A stretch of 64,000 nt of DNA, from the NCBI RefSeq assembly GCF_023544665.1, contig NZ_JAMJFL010000019.1:1-64000 (forward strand). The letters are read 5' to 3'. The stretch's first letter is position 1. Every line of letters begins with the position of its first letter. Source of the DNA: Streptomyces sp. YS415. GTDB taxonomy: Bacteria; Actinomycetota; Actinomycetes; Streptomycetales; Streptomycetaceae. The position numbers were made by a program, and so were the translations under genes. Below are positions 23,069-30,514 of this stretch, one piece after another. The notes under the pieces are model-generated. The model was not told the DNA's origin and did not search any database. It saw nothing but the letters and a program-made list of their open reading frames with translations.

Positions 23069-24612
23069 GGAGCGTGGCGGGACCGACCGACCATGTCGTC
23101 GTGGTGGGGGCCGGGCTGTCCGGACTCGCCTGCGCCCTGCACCTGCTGGGCGCGGGCCGCAGGGTCACCGTCGTCGAACGGGACGCGGGCCCGGGCGGCC
23201 GGGCCGGCCGGGTGCGGCTGGGCGGGTACGAGGTGGACACCGGGCCCACCGTGCTGACCATGCCGCACCTGGCGGACGAGGCGTTCGCGGCCGTCGGTGA
23301 CAGCCTCGCCCGCCGGGTCGAACTGGTGGCCCTGCACCCGGCCTACCGGGCCCGGTTCGCGGACGGCACCTCCCTCGACGTGCACACCGGCGCGGAGGCG
23401 ATGGAGGAGGAGGTCCGGCGCTTCGCCGGACCCGCGGAGGCGGCCGGCTACCGCAGGCTGCGGCACTGGCTGACCGAGCTGTACGGGGCGCAGATGCAGC
23501 GGTTCATCGACGCCAACTTCGACTCGCCCGTCCAGCTCCTCCACCCCGACCTGGCACGCCTGGCCGCCCTCGGCGGTTTCGGCCGCCTGGACCGGCAGAT
23601 CGGCCGTTTCCTCTCCGACGCCCGCCTGCGCCGCGTCTTCTCCTTCCAGGCCCTGTACGCGGGCGTCGCCCCGGCCCGGGCCCTGGCGGCCTACGCGGTG
23701 ATCGCCTACATGGACACGGTGGCCGGGGTCTGGTACCCCAAGGGCGGCATGCACGCCGTCCCCCGCGCCATGGCCGACGCGGCGGCGGACGCCGGCGCCG
23801 GGTTCAGGTGGTCGGCGGAGGTCTCCGCACTGGAACGTTCCGCGGGCCGGGTGCGTGCCGTGCGCCTGGCGTCCGGTGAGCGGATCGCCTGCGACGCGGT
23901 GGTGCTGAGCTGTGAACTGTCCACCGCCCACCAGCTCCTGGGAGGCGCGCCCCGACGGCCCGTGCGGCTGAGCCACTCACCGTCCGCGGTGATCCTGCAC
24001 GCCGGGGGCGACCGCACCTGGTCCGACCTCGCCCACCACACCCTGTCCTTCGGTACGGCGTGGAAGCGCACGTTCGAGGAACTGACCCGCTCGGGAACCC
24101 TGATGAGCGATCCGTCCCTGCTGATCACCCGTCCCACGACCCACGATCCCGCCCTGGCACCGCCCGGCCGCCATCTGCACTACGTCCTGGCCCCCTGCCC
24201 GAACACCACCGTGGGCCCCTCCGCCGAGAGCTGGCGAAGCCTCGGCCCGCGCTACCGCGACAGCCTGGTCGCCGAACTCGAGCGCCGGGGCCTCGACGGG
24301 TTCGCCGCCAGTGTCGAGGAGGAAATGCTGGTGACCCCGCTGGACTGGGCAGCCCAGGGGCACGCGGCGGGCAGCCCCTTCTCCGTCTCCCACCGGTTCG
24401 CCCAGACCGGCCCGTTCCGGCCGCGCAATCTGGTCCGCGGCTGGGACAACGTGGTCCTGGCCGGCTGCGGCACCACCCCGGGCGTCGGGGTGCCGACGGT
24501 CCTCATCAGCGGCAAGCTCGCCGCCGCCCGCATCACCGGCGGCCGCGGCAGGAGCGCCGCCCCGCCCTCCGTGCGGTCCTCCTCCACCTCACCCCGGGCA
24601 GGTTCGGCATGA
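23065..24612 (+). CDS. crtI: Phytoene desaturase CrtI
   Basis: A 515-residue flavoenzyme that desaturates phytoene to lycopene. The N-terminal FAD fold reads VVVVGAGLSGLACALHLLGAG, then ERDAGPGGRAGRVRLGGYEVDTGP, and the C-terminal bacterial-type desaturase signature is VVLAGCGTTPGVGVPTVLISGKLAA. It overlaps crtE and crtB by 4 bp on each side (ATGA), so translation is coupled. The C-terminal 15 residues beyond the FAD motif are low-complexity Ser/Pro. Confidence 0.95.
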   Translation: MRSVAGPTDHVVVVGAGLSGLACALHLLGAGRRVTVVERDAGPGGRAGRVRLGGYEVDTGPTVLTMPHLADEAFAAVGDSLARRVELVALHPAYRARFADGTSLDVHTGAEAMEEEVRRFAGPAEAAGYRRLRHWLTELYGAQMQRFIDANFDSPVQLLHPDLARLAALGGFGRLDRQIGRFLSDARLRRVFSFQALYAGVAPARALAAYAVIAYMDTVAGVWYPKGGMHAVPRAMADAAADAGAGFRWSAEVSALERSAGRVRAVRLASGERIACDAVVLSCELSTAHQLLGGAPRRPVRLSHSPSAVILHAGGDRTWSDLAHHTLSFGTAWKRTFEELTRSGTLMSDPSLLITRPTTHDPALAPPGRHLHYVLAPCPNTTVGPSAESWRSLGPRYRDSLVAELERRGLDGFAASVEEEMLVTPLDWAAQGHAAGSPFSVSHRFAQTGPFRPRNLVRGWDNVVLAGCGTTPGVGVPTVLISGKLAAARITGGRGRSAAPPSVRSSSTSPRAGSA

Positions 24613-25598
24613 CCCGTCGTGAACTGGACGCCGCCGCCATCACCGACCCCGCGCTGCGCGCCGCCTACACCGAGTGCCGGCGGCTCAACGCCCGCCACGG
24701 CAGGACCTACTTCCTCGCCACCCGGCTGCTCCCGCTGGAACGCCGCTCGGCCGTGCACGCCCTGTACGGCTTCGCCCGCTGGGCCGACGACATCGTGGAC
24801 GACCTCGACCGCAGCCGGACCCCGGACGAGCGCGACCGGATGCTCAAGCGGCTGGAGGGCGACCTCGCCCGCGAGCTGCGCACCGGCGGCGGGGACGAAC
24901 CGGTGGTGCGCGCCGTGGCCGACACCGCCCACCGGTACGACATCGACCGGGCGCTGTTCGCGGACTTCCTGGCCTCGATGCGCGCCGACCTGACCGTCAC
25001 GGACTATCCGACCTACGCCGACCTGCGGGAGTACATGCACGGCTCGGCGGCGGTCATCGGGCTGCAGATGCTGCCCGTGCTCGGCACGGTCGTCCCGCGC
25101 GAGGAAGCAGCCCCGCACGCCGCCGCCCTCGGTGAGGCGTTCCAGCTCACCAACTTCCTGCGGGACGTGGGCGAGGACCTGGACCGGGGCCGCGTCTACC
25201 TGCCGGCCGACCTGCTCGCCGCCCACGGGGTGGACCGGCCGCTGCTGGAGTGGAGCCGCCGCACCGGACGCAGGGACCCTCGCATCCACGCCGCGCTCGT
25301 CGCCGCCGAGGCCATGATCCGGGCGGTGTACCGGACGGCGGAACCGGGCATCGCCATGCTCGACCCGCGGGTGCGCCCCTGCATCCGCACCGCGTTCACC
25401 CTCTACGGCGGCATCCTCGACGCCATCGCCTCCCAGGACTACGCCGTGCTGCACCGCCGTGCCGCGGTGTCCCGGCTGCGTCGCGCGGCCACCGCGACGG
25501 CCGGTGCGGTCCATGTCCTGCGTGCGCGGCGGCGCGCCCGCGGCGTGCGCGAGGCGGCCCCGGAGGACAAGGCGTCACTCGGACGAAGGGAGCGGTGA
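24609..25598 (+). CDS. crtB: Phytoene synthase CrtB
   Basis: A 329-residue head-to-head prenyl synthase. Both Mg-binding aspartate motifs are visible: FARWADDIVDDLDRS and FLRDVGEDLDRGRVYLP, with QLTN in front of the second. It joins two geranylgeranyl diphosphates to give phytoene. The C-terminal 40 residues are Arg/Ala rich beyond the catalytic fold. It overlaps crtI by 4 bp and is followed after 1 bp by a GTG-starting Rieske gene. Confidence 0.95.
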   Translation: MTRRELDAAAITDPALRAAYTECRRLNARHGRTYFLATRLLPLERRSAVHALYGFARWADDIVDDLDRSRTPDERDRMLKRLEGDLARELRTGGGDEPVVRAVADTAHRYDIDRALFADFLASMRADLTVTDYPTYADLREYMHGSAAVIGLQMLPVLGTVVPREEAAPHAAALGEAFQLTNFLRDVGEDLDRGRVYLPADLLAAHGVDRPLLEWSRRTGRRDPRIHAALVAAEAMIRAVYRTAEPGIAMLDPRVRPCIRTAFTLYGGILDAIASQDYAVLHRRAAVSRLRRAATATAGAVHVLRARRRARGVREAAPEDKASLGRRER

Positions 25599-25599
25599 G

Positions 25600-26610
25600 G
25601 TGAGGAAGCGAGCGGACGGCCGCCGCTGGACACCGCCGCTGCGGCGACGGCCCGACGGCCCGGACTGGGCCGCGCAGGGCCCCACCTGGCGGCAGGCGCG
25701 GCCCGCCCTGATCGCCGACGCCCTCAAGCGGGCGAGCACGCGCCCGTCCGGGAACTGGTTCGTCGTCGGCGCCTCCCGAGACGTGCCCGTCGGCGGGCGC
25801 CCGTACGGCAGGACCGTGGGCGGCGTGGAGGTGGTGCTGTGGCGCTCGGCGGCGGGTGAACTGCGCGGCGGGCCGGGTGCCTGCCCGCACCTGGGCGCTC
25901 CCCTGCGGGACAGCCGGGTGGTGTGCGGCACCCTGGTGTGCCATTGGCACGGACTGGCCCTGGACGGTACGCCGTTCGCCGGCTGGAGCCCGTACCCCGT
26001 GCACGACGACGGGGTGCTGGTGTGGGTGCGGCTGGACGCGGTCGGCGGCGAGGAGCCCTCGGAGCGCCCCCTGGTGCCGACGCGGCCGGCGGCGGACGGT
26101 GCGGTGGACTCCGTGTTCACGGCGGTGGGGCGGTGCGAGCCGCAGGACGTGGTCGCCAACCGGCTCGACCCCTGGCACGGCTCCTGGTTCCATCCGTACT
26201 CGTTCGTCGACCTGACGGTGGTGCGGGAGCCGCAGGGCGAGGAGGACGACGCCTTCGTCGTCGATGTCTCCTTCCGGGTGGCGGGCCGTCTGGTGGTGCC
26301 GGTGCGGGCCGAGTTCACCGCACCGGGGCCGCGTACGGTCCTCATGCGCATCACCGAGGGCGAGGGCGCCACGTCGGTGGTGGAGACGCATGCCACGCCG
26401 CTGACCGGTGAGGGGGACGCCCACCCGCGGACGGCCGTGGTGGAGGCGGTCGTCGCCGCCTCGGACCGACGGGGCTTCGCCCTGGCCCGGGCCGCCGCGC
26501 CGGTGCTGCGCCCGCTGATGCGCCGTACGGCCGGACGGCTGTGGCGCGACGATCTGGCCTACGCGGAGCGGCGCTGGGCGCTGCGCAGTACCGGCCGTTT
26601 CCCGGGGTGA
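25600..26610 (+). CDS. Rieske [2Fe-2S] protein (DUF5914-type) at the crtV position
   Basis: A 336-residue protein with an N-terminal Rieske domain at about residues 55-150: CPHLGAP and CHWHGLAL provide the two Cys/His pairs for a [2Fe-2S] cluster. The C-terminal half is an SRPBCC-like ligand domain (SWFHPYSFVDLTVV, VETHATPLTG), as described for DUF5914 proteins. The start is GTG 25600, with AAGGGAG upstream and overlapping the crtB end. In S. griseus and S. coelicolor this slot is called crtV and its product was annotated as a methylesterase; the sequence here instead points to electron transfer or oxygenation of a carotenoid. It converges on crtY with a 1-bp gap. Confidence 0.8.
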   Translation: MRKRADGRRWTPPLRRRPDGPDWAAQGPTWRQARPALIADALKRASTRPSGNWFVVGASRDVPVGGRPYGRTVGGVEVVLWRSAAGELRGGPGACPHLGAPLRDSRVVCGTLVCHWHGLALDGTPFAGWSPYPVHDDGVLVWVRLDAVGGEEPSERPLVPTRPAADGAVDSVFTAVGRCEPQDVVANRLDPWHGSWFHPYSFVDLTVVREPQGEEDDAFVVDVSFRVAGRLVVPVRAEFTAPGPRTVLMRITEGEGATSVVETHATPLTGEGDAHPRTAVVEAVVAASDRRGFALARAAAPVLRPLMRRTAGRLWRDDLAYAERRWALRSTGRFPG

Positions 26611-26611
26611 G

Positions 26612-27802
26612 TCACCGGCGGCGCAGGAACGGCAGTTCCAGGGCCGTGCGCAGCATGGGGCCGACGGGGGTGTGCAGGCCGACGGTCCAGTCCTCCCAGG
26701 GCGTGGTGCCACCGTCGAGGAAGCGCAGCAGGCGGTCGCCGGGAAGGTGACGGAAAAGGCCGGTGAAGAAGGCGGGGCCGTCGATCCGCCCGGTGTCCAG
26801 GGCCCGCAGGAACACCGCGTCCATGGCCAGCGACCGCCACCGGTGGGGCGCGGGCACGACGGCCCGCCCCCCGCGCAGCGCGGCGGCGATGTCCCGGCTC
26901 TGCCGCTGCACGGCGGCGAAGGTGTAGCCGGTGGACGGGCGGGTGGCGCCGCCCGCGGTGCCGATCCGGAAGACCGCGTCGCCGACCCGGCGGGGGAAGC
27001 GGCCGTCGGTCATGGGGATGGCCCCCTGTTCCGCGTCCTCCACGGTGAAGTCGCCCAGGCGCAGGATCTCCCGGCTGTAGTGGCCGAGCGCCGCCTCGTA
27101 GGCCTCGGTGGTCAGCGGGGTGCGGGAGAACTCGGTGTACTCGACCAGGGCCCGGTCCGGGGCGAGCGGGAGGACGTAGCCGAAGGCCAGTCCCTGGCGG
27201 GGCTGCGGCACCCGGAAGTCCATCAGGTCGGCGACCGCCGGATCGAAGCGGTCCTCGCGGGTACGGACGAACCAGCCGCGGAAGTGCTGCAGCAGCGCGG
27301 TGCGGGCGGGCGGGAGGGCACGCAGGGGGCGTGAGTCGAACACGTGGCGTCCGCGCAGGGTCAGGTGCCCGCCGTCGGGGGTCGAGCAGCGGACTTCCGC
27401 GCCGTCCCGCACGTTGCGTACGGCGTGCGCGGTGGCGCGCAGTACACGCGTTCCGGGGGCCTCGGCCAGCCGGGCGTGCACCAGCTGCTCGAAGCGGGTG
27501 GAGCGCAGCATGTGGTAGCGCAGGGGTGCGGGGTCGAGGGTGATCGCCTCGCCGTCGGAGCCGTGGACCCGCAGCCGGGACCAGGACGCGGTGATCGCCT
27601 CCTCGAAGTCGCCGGTCCCCTGGTCCCAGTAGCACCAGGTGCGTTCGGGCGGTCGCGGCGGTCCGTCCGGTGGCTCCACCACGGTCACGCTGTGGGTACC
27701 GGCCGCCGTCAGCCGGTGCGCGAGGCTGAGTCCGGCCGCGCCGCCGCCCACGATGATCACGTCGGAGGCGGCGCCGGTGCCCGGCAGGGGTGGGGTGGTC
27801 AC
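26612..27802 (-). CDS. crtY: Lycopene beta-cyclase CrtY
   Basis: A 396-residue FAD/NAD-linked cyclase of the CrtY/L type. It begins VIIVGGGAAGLSLAHRLTAAG, then PERTWCYWDQGTGDFEE, typical of CrtY, and has VEYTEFSRTPLTTEAYE and RIGTAGGATRPSTGYTFAAVQRQ at the C-terminal side. It makes beta-carotene from lycopene, the substrate of CrtU. The start is a GTG (27802) overlapping the litQ stop by 4 bp, so it is coupled to litQ and driven by the litQ promoter. This differs from the separate crtYTU operon of S. coelicolor. Confidence 0.93.
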   Translation of the reverse strand: MTTPPLPGTGAASDVIIVGGGAAGLSLAHRLTAAGTHSVTVVEPPDGPPRPPERTWCYWDQGTGDFEEAITASWSRLRVHGSDGEAITLDPAPLRYHMLRSTRFEQLVHARLAEAPGTRVLRATAHAVRNVRDGAEVRCSTPDGGHLTLRGRHVFDSRPLRALPPARTALLQHFRGWFVRTREDRFDPAVADLMDFRVPQPRQGLAFGYVLPLAPDRALVEYTEFSRTPLTTEAYEAALGHYSREILRLGDFTVEDAEQGAIPMTDGRFPRRVGDAVFRIGTAGGATRPSTGYTFAAVQRQSRDIAAALRGGRAVVPAPHRWRSLAMDAVFLRALDTGRIDGPAFFTGLFRHLPGDRLLRFLDGGTTPWEDWTVGLHTPVGPMLRTALELPFLRRR

Positions 27803-28509
27803 CTGGCACGCCGCTCGACGACGGGCTCGCCGTCCGGTGCCGTGCGCAGGCGTTCGCCGTCCGTCGCCAGCGCGGTCACCACGGCGCCGACGAGCCGGTC
27901 CGGGTCGCCGCCCGGGGGCATGGGCGGGGCGGTGCCGGACACGGCCCGGTCCGCGAACCCCGTGTTCAGGTGACCCGGCCGGATGTCCAGCACCCGGATG
28001 CCGCTGCCGCGGGCCTCGCGCCGCACGGCGTCCAGCCAGGCGCCCAGCGCGGCCTTGGACGCGCTGTAGTCGGCCATCCCGGGCTGCGGGCGCTCCGCGA
28101 CCACCCCGGTGAGGGCCGCGATCACCGAGCCCTCGGACAGGACGTCCAGGGCGGCCCGGAAGAACGCGGCGGGGGCAAGGAAGTTGACGGCCATCAGATG
28201 CTCCGCCACCTCGTCACCGACCTTGTCGGCCGTGCCGAACGCGACCGTCCCGAACGCGGTCACCACGGCGTCCAGGCCGCCGAGTTCGCCGGCGGCGACG
28301 CGTACCGCACGGGCGCAGGACGCGGGATCGTACGCGTCGAACAGCACCGTCGGCACTCCTGGGTGCGCCCCGGTGATCCGGGACAGGCGGCTTCGGTCGC
28401 GGCCGGCGATCGCGGGGCGCGCTCCTTGGCGCACCAGCTCGGCGGTGAGGGCGGCACCGAGAGCGCCGGTGGCCCCGGCCACCAGCACACGTGCGCCATT
28501 GATGTCCAC
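27799..28509 (-). CDS. litQ: LitQ-like SDR oxidoreductase
   Basis: A 236-residue short-chain reductase. The cofactor motif is LVAGATGALGAALTAELVRQG; the active-site region reads LTGVVAERPQPGMADYSASKAALGAW with the YSASK motif. In S. coelicolor litQ is the second gene of the litRQ operon and encodes a possible oxidoreductase; position and type agree here. A LitS-type promoter (28568-28597) lies just upstream, within the litR-litQ gap. Its stop overlaps the crtY start. The substrate is unknown. Confidence 0.85.
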   Translation of the reverse strand: MDINGARVLVAGATGALGAALTAELVRQGARPAIAGRDRSRLSRITGAHPGVPTVLFDAYDPASCARAVRVAAGELGGLDAVVTAFGTVAFGTADKVGDEVAEHLMAVNFLAPAAFFRAALDVLSEGSVIAALTGVVAERPQPGMADYSASKAALGAWLDAVRREARGSGIRVLDIRPGHLNTGFADRAVSGTAPPMPPGGDPDRLVGAVVTALATDGERLRTAPDGEPVVERRAR

Positions 28510-28567
28510 GACTCGCTCCGGTTCTCAGGGGTCTCGGCACGGGAAGGCGGTGCTTTTCCCGCGCCGT

Positions 28568-28597
28568 CACTTCTGCCGATCGGGTTCGCGCGGATGC
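28568..28597 (-). promoter_or_regulatory. LitS-type promoter of litQ-crtY
   Basis: Minus strand: GCATCCG (28597-28591), 17 nt, GAAGTG (28573-28568). It lies in the 101-bp gap after the litR stop, and the litQ ATG is about 60 nt downstream. It can drive crtY through the overlapping litQ-crtY junction. Confidence 0.75.
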
Positions 28598-28610
28598 ACG
28601 TGCGCCCTGG

Positions 28611-29615
28611 TCACGTCGGTGGCTGTCCGCCCTGCACGAGCGACTCCACGACCGCGACGGCCTCCGCCAGACCCGAGGGGCGGGGCAGCCCCGGCACCGT
28701 CCGGCCCGCCCAGCCGGGGCCCAGCGTCAGGACGAGCGGCTTCCTGCGGGAGCCGCGCACACCCCACTGCATCGAGGCCACGTGCTGGGCCAGGGGGCGG
28801 CTCGCCGTGGTGCGGGACTGCGCCCACAGGCCCACCGCGACGGGACCGGTCCGGCGTACCGCCGCGACCAGCGACTCGACGGGCAGGGCACCGCCGAACA
28901 TCCGTACCGGTATCCCGCGTTGGGTCAGCGCCACGGTCAGCACCTCCAGCGGCAGGGTGTGGTTCTCCCCCGGCACACAGGCGAGCAGCGTGGTGGCCCC
29001 GGGGCGGGGGGCCGCCGCGGCCGGGGCACCGCGGCGCAGCGCGCTGGAGACGTGCCAGGAAAGGAAGTGCTCCACCTCGACGTACCGCTCGTCCGACCGC
29101 TCCCACTTGCGGCCGACGGCCTGGAGCGTGGGCACGATGATCTCGGTCCAGGCGGCGATCAGGCCGTGCTCCTCTATCGCCGCGGTGAGCAGCCCGTCCA
29201 GGGCGGCGGCGTCCAGGCGCAGCGCCGCTCGCGCGACGCCCTTGCACTCCTGGCGCGCGTCACCGAGGCGCAGGCCGCTGCCGGCCCGGTCGGGCTCGCG
29301 GGCCGCCGGTCGGGGGGGCGCGGCCGCGGGGCGGGGGGCCTGGTCCGGTTCCGGCGGCGCTCCGCTGAGCGCGATGCGCGCGGCCTCGGCGGGAGGCAGC
29401 CCGCTCGCCGTCAGGGCGCACATCCGCTCCAGCCGCGCGACGTCCGCGGCGGTCCAGCGGCGGTGCCTGCCGCCGGTGCGGTCGTCGGGGCCGAGGCCGT
29501 AGCGGCGGTCCCACGAACGGACGGTGGTAGGGGCCACCCCGAGCCGCCGGGCGACCTCGCCGGTCGTCAGGCCGCCCGCACGCACCGTGTCGTCATCAGC
29601 TCGGTCGGGGTCCAC
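28611..29615 (-). CDS. litR: LitR, MerR-type regulator with a cobalamin-binding domain
   Basis: A 334-residue regulator. Residues 16-85 are a MerR winged helix (LTTGEVARRLGVAPTTVRSW, DRRYGLGPDD). Residues 120-205 are the helical cap with W171 and E182-H183. Residues 208-330 are the B12 Rossmann domain with E217-x-H219-x-x-P222. In S. coelicolor LitR is required for light-induced carotenoid transcription. The start is taken as GTG 29615: a TACACT -10 ends 7 nt upstream, which would make the message leaderless. An ATG at 29654 is an alternative without RBS. Here ten residues separate W from EH, one more than in CarH. It is divergent from litS. Confidence 0.92.
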   Translation of the reverse strand: MDPDRADDDTVRAGGLTTGEVARRLGVAPTTVRSWDRRYGLGPDDRTGGRHRRWTAADVARLERMCALTASGLPPAEAARIALSGAPPEPDQAPRPAAAPPRPAAREPDRAGSGLRLGDARQECKGVARAALRLDAAALDGLLTAAIEEHGLIAAWTEIIVPTLQAVGRKWERSDERYVEVEHFLSWHVSSALRRGAPAAAAPRPGATTLLACVPGENHTLPLEVLTVALTQRGIPVRMFGGALPVESLVAAVRRTGPVAVGLWAQSRTTASRPLAQHVASMQWGVRGSRRKPLVLTLGPGWAGRTVPGLPRPSGLAEAVAVVESLVQGGQPPT

Positions 29616-29627
29616 GGGGTTAGTGTA

Positions 29628-29671
29628 CGTCGATATAGCGACGCACAAACGACGCATGTTGTGCGCATCGT
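29628..29671. promoter_or_regulatory. Tandem 11-bp repeats in the litR-litS intergenic region, candidate LitR operator
   Basis: CGACGCA occurs at 29639-29645 and 29650-29656, and GTGCGCA follows in register at 29661-29667; the 11-bp block before them (29628) begins CGTCGAT. Four 11-bp units therefore follow one another. CarH, a B12-dependent MerR homologue, binds tandem 11-bp direct repeats. The repeats cover the -35 side of the putative litR promoter (TACACT, complement at 29622-29627). A 6-bp inverted pair, GCACAA/TTGTGC, lies within the same block. Confidence 0.55.
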
Positions 29672-29786
29672 TTCCGATTCCAAGACTGGGTGACACGCGG
29701 CGCCGATCCCGTGCCCCCACGGCGACCGGTGACCGCCGGACGGCCTTCCGTCCCCGCCCATGCCGCACGGCAGGAGGAACCGGGCC

Positions 29787-30410
29787 ATGAACGCGACCAC
29801 ACGATCCACCACGTCGGTTCTACCACCAGTGGGCGCTCCGCCGCCGGAGGAGACGCTGCACGAGGACGAACTGGCCCGTGGTCTGCGAGCCGCCGACGAA
29901 GCCGCGTTCGCGGCGATCTACCAGCGCTGGGGAGCCCTGGTGCACACCATGGCGACCCGGTCCCTGGGCGACACCCACGAGGCCGAGGACGTCACGCAGC
30001 AGGTGTTCATCGGCGCCTGGCGCGGGCGGGCCGGCTTCCGCCCCGAGCGCGGTCCGCTGGGCGCATGGCTGGTCGGCATCACCCGACGCAAGATCGCCGA
30101 CGCGCTCACGGCCAGAACCCGGCGCCTGAACCTGATCGACTCGGCCGCCCACGGCACCGACACCCTCCGGCCCGAGGGTGCGGCAATGGACGAAAGCCTC
30201 GACCGGATCGTCCTGCTGCACGAACTGTCCCGGCTGCCGCAGCCCCAACGGCAGGTACTGGGACTGGCGTTCTACGAGGATCTGACCCAGGCCCAGATCG
30301 CGGAGCGCACCGGCATGCCGCTCGGCACCGTGAAGAGCCACGCCCGCCGCGGCCTGCACCGCCTGCGCCTGGTACTGGAACAGGCGCCCGTCGAGAGCGC
30401 GGACGCATAA
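29787..30410 (+). CDS. litS: LitS, light-induced ECF sigma factor
   Basis: A 207-residue ECF sigma factor. Region 2 reads FAAIYQRWGALVHTMATRSLGD, then THEAEDVTQQVFIGAWRG; region 4 reads LHELSRLPQPQRQVLGLAFYEDLTQAQIAERTGMPLGTVKSHARRGLHRLR. In S. coelicolor LitS directs transcription of crtE, crtY and its own operon in light. It is divergent from litR; AGGAGGAAC precedes the ATG at 29787. Its own upstream region lacks a full GCATCCG-N17-GAAG element. The downstream operon includes an anti-sigma candidate at 32010. Confidence 0.93.
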   Translation: MNATTRSTTSVLPPVGAPPPEETLHEDELARGLRAADEAAFAAIYQRWGALVHTMATRSLGDTHEAEDVTQQVFIGAWRGRAGFRPERGPLGAWLVGITRRKIADALTARTRRLNLIDSAAHGTDTLRPEGAAMDESLDRIVLLHELSRLPQPQRQVLGLAFYEDLTQAQIAERTGMPLGTVKSHARRGLHRLRLVLEQAPVESADA

Positions 30411-30435
30411 CTGCGCCTCACCAGCGACGCCGGCC

Positions 30436-30465
30436 GCATCCGCCACGGCCCCCGCATCAGAAGTC
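30436..30465 (+). promoter_or_regulatory. LitS-type promoter before the DUF4397 gene
   Basis: GCATCCG (30436-30442), 17 nt, GAAGTC (30460-30465), within the 105-bp gap after litS. It would give light-dependent expression of the DUF4397, sortase and anti-sigma genes in addition to read-through from litS. Confidence 0.68.
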
Positions 30466-30514
30466 CCAGCACCTCCCGATTCCGGGAGGCGCACTCCTCG
30501 AAGGGATGATCACC

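Noticed and set aside
20410..23976. A 1188-codon open frame on the minus strand opposite phr, crtE and crtI
   Set aside because: It is the antisense of three clearly recognised enzymes, shows the G/C-rich repetitive residues of a shadow frame, and matches no family.
29661..29695. A LitS-type promoter for litS itself at GCATCGT
   Set aside because: The -35 half is partial and the position of the -10 reads GGTGAC, not GAAG. I could not place the litS promoter confidently.
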